Assembly (NCBI GenBank): GCA_002503285.1
Contig: DARI01000012.1
Coordinates: 1-6,020 of the forward strand
Direction of reading: 5' to 3'
DNA: 6,020 nucleotides
Source: Euryarchaeota archaeon UBA557
Lineage (GTDB): Archaea > Thermoplasmatota > Poseidoniia > Poseidoniales > Thalassarchaeaceae
Part shown: positions 1 through 5,725 of the stretch, one piece after another
Layout of the letters: the number at the start of each line of letters is the position of its first letter
Numbering within the stretch: position 1 is the first letter of the stretch
The notes under the pieces: generated by a model
The model's database searches: none
The model's input: the letters and a program-made list of their open reading frames with translations, nothing else
Told to the model about the DNA's origin: nothing
Program-made: the position numbers and the translations under genes

Positions 1-1
1 A

Positions 2-928
2 GATGACGTAATTGATATGCCGGAGCCAATCTTAGAAGTCGTCAATAAACCAAGTTCTAGAAATGATGATTTTACACTTATTGACTGGAGCGAAGAATTC
101 AAGCAACCTGTTATTGATAATGACATAGTAATAAATAAAGAATTGAAAAATATTGTTATTGATGATGAAAAAAAAGATGATTCAAATCAATCTAATCATA
201 AACAAACTCCTTTTGAGTATAGTCAAGTTAACAAGCCAAAAGTGACTAATTTTGGAGGAATAATTGGTAGATCTAGGAATACCTCTGTATCAATCGAATC
301 TAATGTCGTCTCAGATGAAGAATCTACGATTTTTATTGATGCTAGCGCTTCAGAACCAAATTTTCCTAATTTTATGAATCATAAATCATCCATAATGTCT
401 AATAGCCCAGAGTATGATTCTGACGCCTTGGATGACACTAATGAAAAAATAGTTGATAGGACTGAAGATGCCGTTTGGACGGTAGATGCAAATGAGGAAT
501 CTACTCTACCTAATGAGACGATTTATGAAGAGAGTAATTCTGAACAAATAATTTATGATAACCCAATATACGAAGAACCCATTTTTGAAGATACAATCAT
601 AGAAGAGACACTTAAGTCTGATGATTTGATGATTAATGCTTCAAAAAACTATATAAAACTGCCATTGGGGCCTAAATGGGAAAGTGATAATCTATTTGAT
701 AGAGATTATGCGTCTCAATTATCTGATGCCGAAGTTCTTGTAATTTCAAAAGCTAAAGAAAGGGAAATATCTCCTTCAGATGATGAATTACAAGCATTAT
801 TACAAGTTGGGAGGCCAAGATTATCACAAATTTATAATGGCCTAAATAAAGCTGGTATACTTTCAGTTAGAAAGAAAGGGCGTTCTAGGATGTTTAAATT
901 AAGTAATTCTGCATTAAGTCATTTTTAG
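2..928 (+). CDS. Acidic low-complexity protein with C-terminal winged-helix domain (5' end outside window)
   Basis: I do not recognise the family. The frame is open to the left edge (Asp-Asp-Val-Ile-Asp before the first ATG at 17), and no ribosome binding site precedes that ATG, so the gene most likely starts upstream. Numbering from the ATG at 17 (303 residues), positions 1 to about 210 are hydrophilic, rich in Asp, Glu, Asn, Ser and Ile, and look disordered. Residues 179-198 are four degenerate pentapeptides (IYDNP, IYEEP, IFEDT, IIEET), with a related IYEES at 169. Residues 235-299 look like a winged helix-turn-helix: helices from LSDAEVLV, a recognition-helix-like stretch RLSQIYNGLNKAGIL, then a basic wing RKKGRSRMFKLS. 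This suggests DNA binding at the C-terminus, with an acidic tether joining it to whatever lies upstream. A transcription regulator or chromosome-associated protein is possible. DUF357 follows 11 bases later, probably in one transcript. The coding frame is secure and the function is not. Confidence 0.8.
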   Translation, partial: DDVIDMPEPILEVVNKPSSRNDDFTLIDWSEEFKQPVIDNDIVINKELKNIVIDDEKKDDSNQSNHKQTPFEYSQVNKPKVTNFGGIIGRSRNTSVSIESNVVSDEESTIFIDASASEPNFPNFMNHKSSIMSNSPEYDSDALDDTNEKIVDRTEDAVWTVDANEESTLPNETIYEESNSEQIIYDNPIYEEPIFEDTIIEETLKSDDLMINASKNYIKLPLGPKWESDNLFDRDYASQLSDAEVLVISKAKEREISPSDDELQALLQVGRPRLSQIYNGLNKAGILSVRKKGRSRMFKLSNSALSHF

Positions 929-939
929 GTTGTGTTTTT

Positions 940-1233
940 TTGAAAATTGAAGATAAAATAACTCCAGAAAGAATTGAGAAATATCTTAATTTAACCGCTA
1001 AAGCAAGGTCAAAAGCCACTCCTATAATAAAAAATAATGCCGATAAGAAACGCCTAGAGTCAATGCTTAGGATGTGCGATGATTATTCATCAGATGCACG
1101 GCATTTTCTTAAATCTGGGAAATTAGTTGATTCGTTTGCTGCAATAAACTACGCTCATGCTTGGATAGATGCAGCTGTAAAGATAGGTCTCCTGGATGGA
1201 CATGATGATGATGTATTATTCACCCTTCCTTAA
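940..1233 (+). CDS. DUF357 family protein
   Basis: A 97-residue helical protein matching the archaeal DUF357 family as I know it. The family signature is the second half: a Asp-Asp-Tyr helix (MCDDYSSDARHFLKSGK, about 46-62) followed by FAAINYAHAWIDAAVKIGLLDG (about 66-87), that is, the 'DA.HF...G....AF..I.YAH.WLDA...LGL' pattern. The molecular role of this family is not known to me. The start is TTG at 940: it is the only plausible initiator between the upstream stop and the conserved part, and a weak AGGT at 927-930 sits 9 bases before it, overlapping the TAG stop of the upstream gene. This fits translational coupling. The 3' end overlaps the convergent PIN gene by 18 bases, so no dedicated terminator lies between them; a T5 run at 1251-1255 is the only T-rich stretch just past the stop. 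Confidence 0.85.
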   Translation: MKIEDKITPERIEKYLNLTAKARSKATPIIKNNADKKRLESMLRMCDDYSSDARHFLKSGKLVDSFAAINYAHAWIDAAVKIGLLDGHDDDVLFTLP

Positions 1234-1596
1234 TCCAATTAGTTTCAATATTTTTCTGGATGTTACTTCTATATATGATCCACCAGAGTTAATCAAACGT
1301 TCCTTTAATTCCCTATCAACAGTAAGTACAGGCCATGAATTTTCTATTGACATTTTAATTAACATATCATCTGTATGGCTTAATCCATTGATATTTGCAA
1401 CTAAAGTACTTTTTACTTCTAAAAGGCTTAGCAACAAATTCCTCTTAGTTTTGGATAATTCATCTAATTCTTCTTTCACCCTTTCCATTAAGATTAATTC
1501 AAATTCTCCAATCACTCCAATTAAAGCGGAGTCAACATTTAATTTTGCATCCATTAATGCTGCCCAGCCACAAGCGTCAACCAAGACGCGCATCAT
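1216..1596 (-). CDS. PIN-domain protein, Fcf1/Utp24-like (COG1412 type), next to aIF2 gamma
   Basis: A 126-residue single PIN domain, a Mg2+/Mn2+-dependent RNase fold. The expected acidic residues are visible: Asp7 in the first strand (VLVDACGW), Glu42/Glu43 in VKEELDEL, Asp76/Asp77 in HTDDMLI, and Asp94 in VLTVDRELKERL. The last segment resembles the 'T-N-D-x-E-L-R-x-R-L' motif of the Fcf1/COG1412 group, with Val in place of the usual Asn before Asp94. Eukaryotic Fcf1/Utp24 acts in pre-18S rRNA processing; a ribosome-biogenesis role here is inferred from that and from the S6e/aIF2 gamma neighbourhood, which is conserved across archaea. The start is the first of two tandem ATGs, with GGTGA 6 bases upstream overlapping the aIF2 gamma stop codon; the gap is only 6 bases. 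The paired antitoxin gene expected for a VapC toxin is absent, so VapC is the less likely reading. Confidence 0.88.
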   Translation of the reverse strand: MMRVLVDACGWAALMDAKLNVDSALIGVIGEFELILMERVKEELDELSKTKRNLLLSLLEVKSTLVANINGLSHTDDMLIKMSIENSWPVLTVDRELKERLINSGGSYIEVTSRKILKLIGLRKGE

Positions 1597-1602
1597 AAAT
1601 CA

Positions 1603-2844
1603 TCACCCAGTTATTGAACCATGGCCGATTAAACGCCATCTTGTACCAATTCGTCTTGATAAGGTAATTCTGCTACCTTCTTTTGCACAGATGGGCAATC
1701 TTAGAGTTATGGTGGCCTTTTTACCCTTTATCGATGAAACAGTACCTACGCTAGTGGTTGTGGCCGAATTAATCATCAACATTTCATTTGGTTGAAGTGG
1801 TCGAACTTCACTACTGCCCTCATCACTTGCAGAAACCATAAATTTTAGTAACTCTAAGTCAACCTTTAATTCAGACCAAATCGGAGGCAACTCTCCTATT
1901 TTTGCCATTACTTGTCCCGATAACTCATCTGCTTTGGTAGAAACTGGATCCATTGGTGTCGCAATTCCGCATAATCCTCCTGCATGCACAGTCTGAAGAT
2001 CTAAGCCTCCTCCTTGTGCACTTTCAATTACGGTTTCCAATGGTTCCCATCGAACTTTATTACCTTCCTTTATTCTTCTTCCAGGTGCTATGAGGATTTT
2101 ATCGCCAACGCTGAAAGATCCTTCTACAACGCTACCTCCAATTATTCCTCCTTTGAGTTTACTAGGTCTCGTTCCGGGTCTGTTGACATCAAATGATCGC
2201 GCAACATACATCAACCCCTTTTCATCAGATGTCCTATCTGGAGTTGGAATGGTTTCTTGAATTGCTTGAATCAACATATCTAAATTAACATCATGATGTG
2301 CCGAAACTGGGATTATTGGTGCATTTTCAGCAATAGTCCCTTCTACGAAATTCTTTATTTCATTATATGATTCAATGGCCCTTTCTCTTGTAACGATATC
2401 AATCTTATTTTGTACTATCACAATGTTACTGATTCCTGCAATTTCTAGTGCAGATAAATGTTCTCTCGTTTGAGGCTGAGGGCAAGCTTCAGTTGCTGAT
2501 ACTAATAATAATGCCCCATCCATTATTGAGGCACCAGATATCATTACAGCCATTAGAGTTTCGTGACCAGGTGCATCTACGAAAGATACAGATCTAAGAA
2601 GATCTTTTTCTAAGTCATCTTTTTCTTCAGGATGCTTACCTGTCGCATAATATTCTCCATTATTGGTACAATAAAATGCAGTATCTGCATAACCTAGCTT
2701 GATGCTAATCCCACGCTTCATTTCTTCAGAATGAGTATCCGTCCAAGTTCCTGAGAGGGCCTTAGTGAGAGTAGTTTTACCATGATCGACATGGCCAACC
2801 ATGCCAATATTTACTTCAGGTTGTCTTGAAAGTGATTTTGCCAG
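1603..2844 (-). CDS. eif2g: Translation initiation factor aIF2 subunit gamma, probable CTG start
   Basis: The GTPase subunit of archaeal aIF2, which with alpha and beta delivers initiator Met-tRNA to the small ribosomal subunit. Numbering from the proposed CTG start gives 413 residues, the usual length for the family. G1 is GHVDHGKTT (17-25); switch I is RGISIKLGY (44-52); G3 is DAPGHE (90-95); G4 is NKID (146-149); G5 is SAH (181-183). The SFDVNRPGT and LKGGIIGGSV segments begin domain II, and domain III ends in RRIGTRWRLIGHGSITG. The first ATG (2802) would remove the strand VNIG directly before G1, so it cannot be the real start. The upstream in-frame reading to the TGA stop offers CTG (2842-2844), giving M-A-K-S-L-S-R-Q-P-E-V-N-I-G, with AGGAGTGA 6 bases before it. 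Oddity: the Cys4 zinc knuckle usual between switch I and G3 is reduced to one cysteine (Cys59). The gene lies 19 bases after S6e and 6 before PIN. Confidence 0.95.
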   Translation of the reverse strand: MAKSLSRQPEVNIGMVGHVDHGKTTLTKALSGTWTDTHSEEMKRGISIKLGYADTAFYCTNNGEYYATGKHPEEKDDLEKDLLRSVSFVDAPGHETLMAVMISGASIMDGALLLVSATEACPQPQTREHLSALEIAGISNIVIVQNKIDIVTRERAIESYNEIKNFVEGTIAENAPIIPVSAHHDVNLDMLIQAIQETIPTPDRTSDEKGLMYVARSFDVNRPGTRPSKLKGGIIGGSVVEGSFSVGDKILIAPGRRIKEGNKVRWEPLETVIESAQGGGLDLQTVHAGGLCGIATPMDPVSTKADELSGQVMAKIGELPPIWSELKVDLELLKFMVSASDEGSSEVRPLQPNEMLMINSATTTSVGTVSSIKGKKATITLRLPICAKEGSRITLSRRIGTRWRLIGHGSITG

Positions 2845-2858
2845 ACTACATCACTCCT
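2842..2858 (-). promoter_or_regulatory. Ribosome binding site and CTG initiator of aIF2 gamma
   Basis: Read on the minus strand, AGGAGTGA (2858-2851) matches the archaeal anti-Shine-Dalgarno and lies 6 bases before CTG (2844-2842). An ATG (2851-2849) immediately followed by TAG (2848-2846) lies between them in the other frame. No ATG, GTG or TTG in the aIF2 gamma frame exists between the in-frame TGA stop and the internal ATG at 2802. Seen: the bases and spacing. Inferred: that CTG is used; a single-base error in an ATG would look the same. Confidence 0.7.
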
Positions 2859-2863
2859 GCCGT

Positions 2864-3358
2864 TCACGCCTCTTCAGTAGAGGCTTGTTCGACAGATGGT
2901 GCTTCCTCTACGCCGAATATTATGCCTAGATTTCTCTTACCGACTTCGACGACCTTTAGATTTATTTGACGTGTCTCTGGACTTATGACATTTCCTCGAA
3001 GATTTCTACGCCTTCTCAAACCATCATGTTTGTAGCGATATACTTTCCCATTTTTCTTTACATATTTTTTACCTTTATATCCGACTCCTGCGGTTATTAG
3101 GATTGATTTGACCGAACCTCCATCAAGGTCCGATCGCATTGGCCTTCCGGTAACGTCGGATCCGCCAGTAATTTGTAATTTATATCCAGTAAGATTCTGA
3201 TCCCCCTCTCCTAAGAATCCGCCATCCACTGTATCTCCAATCTTTTTACCTAATAAATGATTATAATTAGATCCCGTTATTTCCATGGAAAAAGCCCTTC
3301 CATTGAATGTAGGATTTGTATCATTAATCACCGCTTTAAATGATTGTTCGCCTGCCAT
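2864..3358 (-). CDS. rps6e: Small-subunit ribosomal protein eS6 (S6e)
   Basis: Ribosomal protein S6e of the small subunit, found in archaea and eukaryotes only. Recognisable blocks are the opening FKAVINDTNP, then GKKIGDTVDGGFLGE, YKLQITGGSDVTGRPMR, the basic GLRRRRNLRGNVISPETRQINLKVVE region (seen in pieces) and a final hydrophobic strand NLGIIFG. The length, 164 residues, exceeds the compact archaeal core because of a short acidic tail after about residue 150 (EEAPSVEQASTEEA). It begins at ATG 3358 with an AGAGGA about 6 bases upstream. It is followed 19 bases later by aIF2 gamma, the classic archaeal order S6e, aIF2 gamma, PIN. Composition is visibly more GC-rich than in the neighbouring hypothetical genes, as expected for a highly expressed ribosomal gene. 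Confidence 0.96.
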   Translation of the reverse strand: MAGEQSFKAVINDTNPTFNGRAFSMEITGSNYNHLLGKKIGDTVDGGFLGEGDQNLTGYKLQITGGSDVTGRPMRSDLDGGSVKSILITAGVGYKGKKYVKKNGKVYRYKHDGLRRRRNLRGNVISPETRQINLKVVEVGKRNLGIIFGVEEAPSVEQASTEEA

Positions 3359-3390
3359 AATAAGTCCTCTGACGGCATTCCGACATAAGG

Positions 3391-3400
3391 TTGCTATAAG
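3391..3400 (-). promoter_or_regulatory. Possible TATA-like element upstream of S6e
   Basis: On the minus strand the 69-base gap between orc1/cdc6 and S6e contains CTTATAGCAA, centred roughly 37 bases before the S6e ATG. That would put transcription start a few bases before the ribosome binding site. It is a weak match with no clear BRE, so S6e may instead be read from the orc1/cdc6 transcript. Offered only as a candidate. Confidence 0.25.
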
Positions 3401-3416
3401 AGCGGTTCGGAAGTAT

Positions 3417-3430
3417 TGATATTTTTATCA
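3417..3430 (-). repeat. Short inverted repeat at the 3' end of orc1/cdc6
   Basis: TGATA and TATCA arms of 5 bp flank a 4-base loop and overlap the TGA stop of orc1/cdc6. The stem is A/T-rich and there is no T-run after it on the minus strand, so it is a poor terminator. It may be chance. Confidence 0.25.
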
Positions 3431-4603
3431 GTACCTTGATAAAACTTTTTCAATTCTATTTTCTAATTCTGCTGGTGAAGAATTTGACATAGTTATATTC
3501 TGTGTCCGACCTCTTCCAGTATTCGAATTGACTGTTTCAGTATCAATTAAACCTTCTATTTCTAAAGATTTCAAATATTTCAAAAAAGTAGTATGACCCT
3601 TGGCCTTCACTCCATATTCTTCGCAAACTAATATGTACAGTTTTTTAGCATCTCCACTGAACAGATTATCTTTCTTTTTTAATCTTCTACAAATTCCAAG
3701 TAAAACTAATTTTTGATGCTCTAATAGGCCATCAATCTGACTTGGTTCAACAGAAGACTCTCTAAATTGACTAGGCTCTATGTCTTCAATACGGACTTCA
3801 TCCATTCCGTTCATTTCCGCTCTTCTAATGCCTCCTTCTAGTAATTCAATACACATACGCGCATCTCCACTTACTGCTGAATATCGTCCAATTTTAGATA
3901 AAATATCCTCATTTATCGAACCACTTTTACATGCTAATAAAGCCCTTTGTTTGGCAATTCCAATCAATTGATTTTCATCATATGGTTCTAATTTAAGTAC
4001 ATTACTCATACCTAATCTTGATATTATTGCTGCCTCAAATCTATTCATGAGACTTAATTCCTGACTGATAAGAATTAATGATAAATATCCCTTATCATTT
4101 TGCCCTTCATCAATTCTTAATAGCCTATATATTAAGTCTGAACTATCCTTTCTAATGAGGACGTCAACTTCATCGAGTATAAGGATGAGATGGATATTAT
4201 GGGAATTGAGATTTCTTCTGATAGTGTGTATAATTTCACCCGCACTAAATCCTCTTTCAGGATGCCTAGGATCTAATTTCATTGCTATTTGATGTAACAC
4301 TTGAGATGTTCTTGAATAATTTCTACAATTGATATGAATTGATACTATTTTTCTTCTGCCCTCCAATTTTTTAATCAAATCATCACTGAATCTTTTTGCT
4401 AAAACCGTTTTACCGGAACCAACTGGGCCCATTATAGTGACTCTTGCACTTACGTTTGGATTATCAATTCCAATAAAAATCGATGCAATCTCCATCAATT
4501 CTTTTTCTCTTCCAACTAAGCTCGGTGGAGTCCAATCAAATGAAAATGGCTCTTTTGATAATAGTATTTTTCCAGCACCGATTCGATCTAAATAATCGGT
4601 CAT
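3428..4603 (-). CDS. cdc6: Orc1/Cdc6-type DNA replication initiator, AAA+ ATPase
   Basis: A 391-residue initiator of archaeal chromosome replication: it binds origin DNA and helps load the MCM helicase. Visible in order: the lead-in SLVGREKELMEIA (28-40); Walker A GPVGSGKT (59-66); the family block HPERGFSAGE (114-123); Walker B LILILDEVD (139-147, Asp144/Glu145); a sensor-1 region LILISQE (176-182); a likely arginine finger Arg196 in IISRLG; sensor 2 SGDARMCIELLEGG, with Arg in the GDAR; and a C-terminal winged helix from about 295 (HQKLVLLGIC) to the end, including TTFLKYLKSLEIEGLI and a basic wing TGRGRTQ. The usual sensor-1 'S-N-D' is S-Q-E here. The start is ATG 4603 with GGGGAGG 10 bases upstream. 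S6e follows after 69 bases. In many archaea orc1/cdc6 lies beside an origin, so the 112-base region upstream deserves attention, although I recognise no origin-recognition box there. Confidence 0.95.
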   Translation of the reverse strand: MTDYLDRIGAGKILLSKEPFSFDWTPPSLVGREKELMEIASIFIGIDNPNVSARVTIMGPVGSGKTVLAKRFSDDLIKKLEGRRKIVSIHINCRNYSRTSQVLHQIAMKLDPRHPERGFSAGEIIHTIRRNLNSHNIHLILILDEVDVLIRKDSSDLIYRLLRIDEGQNDKGYLSLILISQELSLMNRFEAAIISRLGMSNVLKLEPYDENQLIGIAKQRALLACKSGSINEDILSKIGRYSAVSGDARMCIELLEGGIRRAEMNGMDEVRIEDIEPSQFRESSVEPSQIDGLLEHQKLVLLGICRRLKKKDNLFSGDAKKLYILVCEEYGVKAKGHTTFLKYLKSLEIEGLIDTETVNSNTGRGRTQNITMSNSSPAELENRIEKVLSRY

Positions 4604-4715
4604 AGTAATTCTTCCTCCCCTTATGTTATTAGTACTATGCAGACAATGCTTAGGAATCTTTTTTTTTCGGTGTTTTCATAGACTATACAGTATTGCGAAG
4701 TACAGGTGAGAGTCA
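4604..4715. promoter_or_regulatory. Divergent promoter region between orc1/cdc6 and membrane-protein gene
   Basis: 112 bases between two divergent starts. Toward orc1/cdc6 it holds the strong site GGGGAGG and, about 55-64 bases before the ATG, an A9 run on the minus strand (4659-4667), which could act as an A-rich core promoter. Toward the membrane gene it holds CTATACAG (4683-4690), which is TATA-like, and the ribosome binding site AGGTGAG (4704-4710), 5 bases before the GTG start. A TATA at 4683 would place transcription start almost on that ribosome binding site, so either CTATACAG is not the TATA box or the transcript is nearly leaderless. No repeated origin-recognition-box sequence is evident. 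Confidence 0.5.
4683..4692 (+). repeat. CTATACAGTA direct repeat, copy 1
   Basis: An exact 10-base match to 4745-4754, lying 24 bases before the GTG start of the membrane-protein gene. It contains the TACAGTA half-site that also builds the inverted repeat at 4748-4769. It could be an operator half-site or simply a TATA-like element. Confidence 0.5.
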
Positions 4716-5666
4716 GTGGCAAGCATATTTTCTGAACCAAAATCCTATACAGTAGTCTTTTCTACTGTAATTGCTATTTTTGAAATAATCAATATATTGG
4801 GGTTAATGGACAATGCGGTAATTGCATTAAATAATTATGATTTATTCCCTGAAATCCCAATTATTGAAAGTAAGGAAAAATTAATACTATTGCCATCATC
4901 TATGGCAATGGCGACTAATATTTTTTCTAATCGTGTAATTTGGGGAGATTTAAAATTAGGGCACCAGGATTATATAATTATAATTTATCTTTTATCTACA
5001 TTATTTAGGCTATGGATAAATAATCCATCGAGAAAACTCAAAATCGAAAATTATAGGAAAAAACCTAAAATGATATCAATTAAATCGCGAAGATGGTTCT
5101 TATTATCATTTTTTATGATAATATTTACTACTCTCTTTATTGTTAATAAATTAGGTCAATTGGCAAAAATTTACGAACGTACTGGTTTTGCGACATTTCC
5201 TGATGGTGCTAAATTAGATTTATGGGCAGATCCTAAATGGATAGAGCCTTTACCAAATTTAGGTTTATTTGACTATCTTTCTCTATTGTTGATATTCATT
5301 TTAATCATTTTTTGCTTAAAACAAACATTCATCATTAGACTAGCAAAGAAAATAAAGCAAGATAAATTGTCAGCAATAGAGAGAGTTTGGAAAAATACTG
5401 ACGACGCAATTTCAATTGGTTTATCTAAGCCAAATAAATCATTTCCTATTGTAAATGATGCATTTTCTAAATTATTGGATTTACTTTCTGCATCAGCAAC
5501 TATGAACATTGCCGCTACGGCGCTGGAAGATGGAGATGTAAAAACGTCCTTCGATAGATGGAGCCGTTTGACAGCCCCAAAAGGCAAAGAGTCCGAAAAA
5601 TGGCAAGGACTTTCAAACTCTCTTTCAGATATTGGTAATTTTGAGGTAGAAGGCGAAGAAGAATAA
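4716..5666 (+). CDS. Four-helix membrane protein of unknown function with cytosolic C-terminal domain
   Basis: I do not recognise the family. It has 316 residues and starts at GTG 4716, chosen because AGGTGAG ends 5 bases before it and the first membrane helix begins at residue 12; the next ATG (residue 31) would cut that helix off. Hydrophobic segments lie at about 12-31, 86-100, 128-144 and 187-207. The loop between the second and third is strongly basic (RKLKIENYRKKPK, IKSRRW), and basic residues follow the fourth (RLAKKIKQDK). By the positive-inside rule the N-terminus, the 101-126 loop and the C-terminal 109 residues are cytosolic, while 32-85 and 145-186 (Trp/Pro-rich, WADPKWIEPLPN) face outward. 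The cytosolic tail looks helical (SKLLDLLSASATMNIAATALEDGD) and ends acidic, in EGEEE. There are no catalytic motifs or signal-peptide cleavage site. It is divergent from orc1/cdc6 and 59 bases before the next gene. Confidence 0.85.
   Translation: MASIFSEPKSYTVVFSTVIAIFEIINILGLMDNAVIALNNYDLFPEIPIIESKEKLILLPSSMAMATNIFSNRVIWGDLKLGHQDYIIIIYLLSTLFRLWINNPSRKLKIENYRKKPKMISIKSRRWFLLSFFMIIFTTLFIVNKLGQLAKIYERTGFATFPDGAKLDLWADPKWIEPLPNLGLFDYLSLLLIFILIIFCLKQTFIIRLAKKIKQDKLSAIERVWKNTDDAISIGLSKPNKSFPIVNDAFSKLLDLLSASATMNIAATALEDGDVKTSFDRWSRLTAPKGKESEKWQGLSNSLSDIGNFEVEGEEE
4748..4769 (+). repeat. Perfect 8-bp inverted repeat inside start of membrane-protein gene
   Basis: The arms TACAGTAG (4748-4755) and CTACTGTA (4762-4769) are exact reverse complements around a 6-base TCTTTT spacer. 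They cover codons 11-18, starting 32 bases after the GTG. They could act as a two-fold operator site downstream of the promoter or as an mRNA hairpin in the early coding region. The preceding CTATACAGTA repeats the sequence at 4683-4692. The structure is certain; the function is inferred. Confidence 0.6.
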
Positions 5667-5725
5667 CTTTGTATCGGCGCATTAATAATCATACCACATT
5701 CAGTTAGTTCCGGAGTTGATTGAAA

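Noticed and set aside
1202..1213. Four ATG triplets in a row
   Set aside because: They encode the His-Asp-Asp-Asp end of DUF357 in another frame; too short to be a meaningful repeat.
1216..1596. VapC toxin of a toxin-antitoxin pair
   Set aside because: There is no small antitoxin gene beside it, and the Fcf1-like motifs plus the S6e/aIF2 gamma neighbourhood point to the housekeeping PIN family.
1196..1795. 199-codon plus-strand open frame
   Set aside because: It lies antisense to the PIN gene and the end of aIF2 gamma, both clearly recognisable; its translation has no family features and simply mirrors them.
3417..3430. Intrinsic terminator after orc1/cdc6
   Set aside because: The stem is only 5 A/T-rich pairs and no T-run follows on the minus strand.
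5273..5692. 139-codon minus-strand open frame under the membrane-protein gene
   Set aside because: The opposite strand encodes a protein with a good start, ribosome binding site and a coherent membrane topology; this frame has no ribosome binding site and a Ser-rich shadow-like composition.
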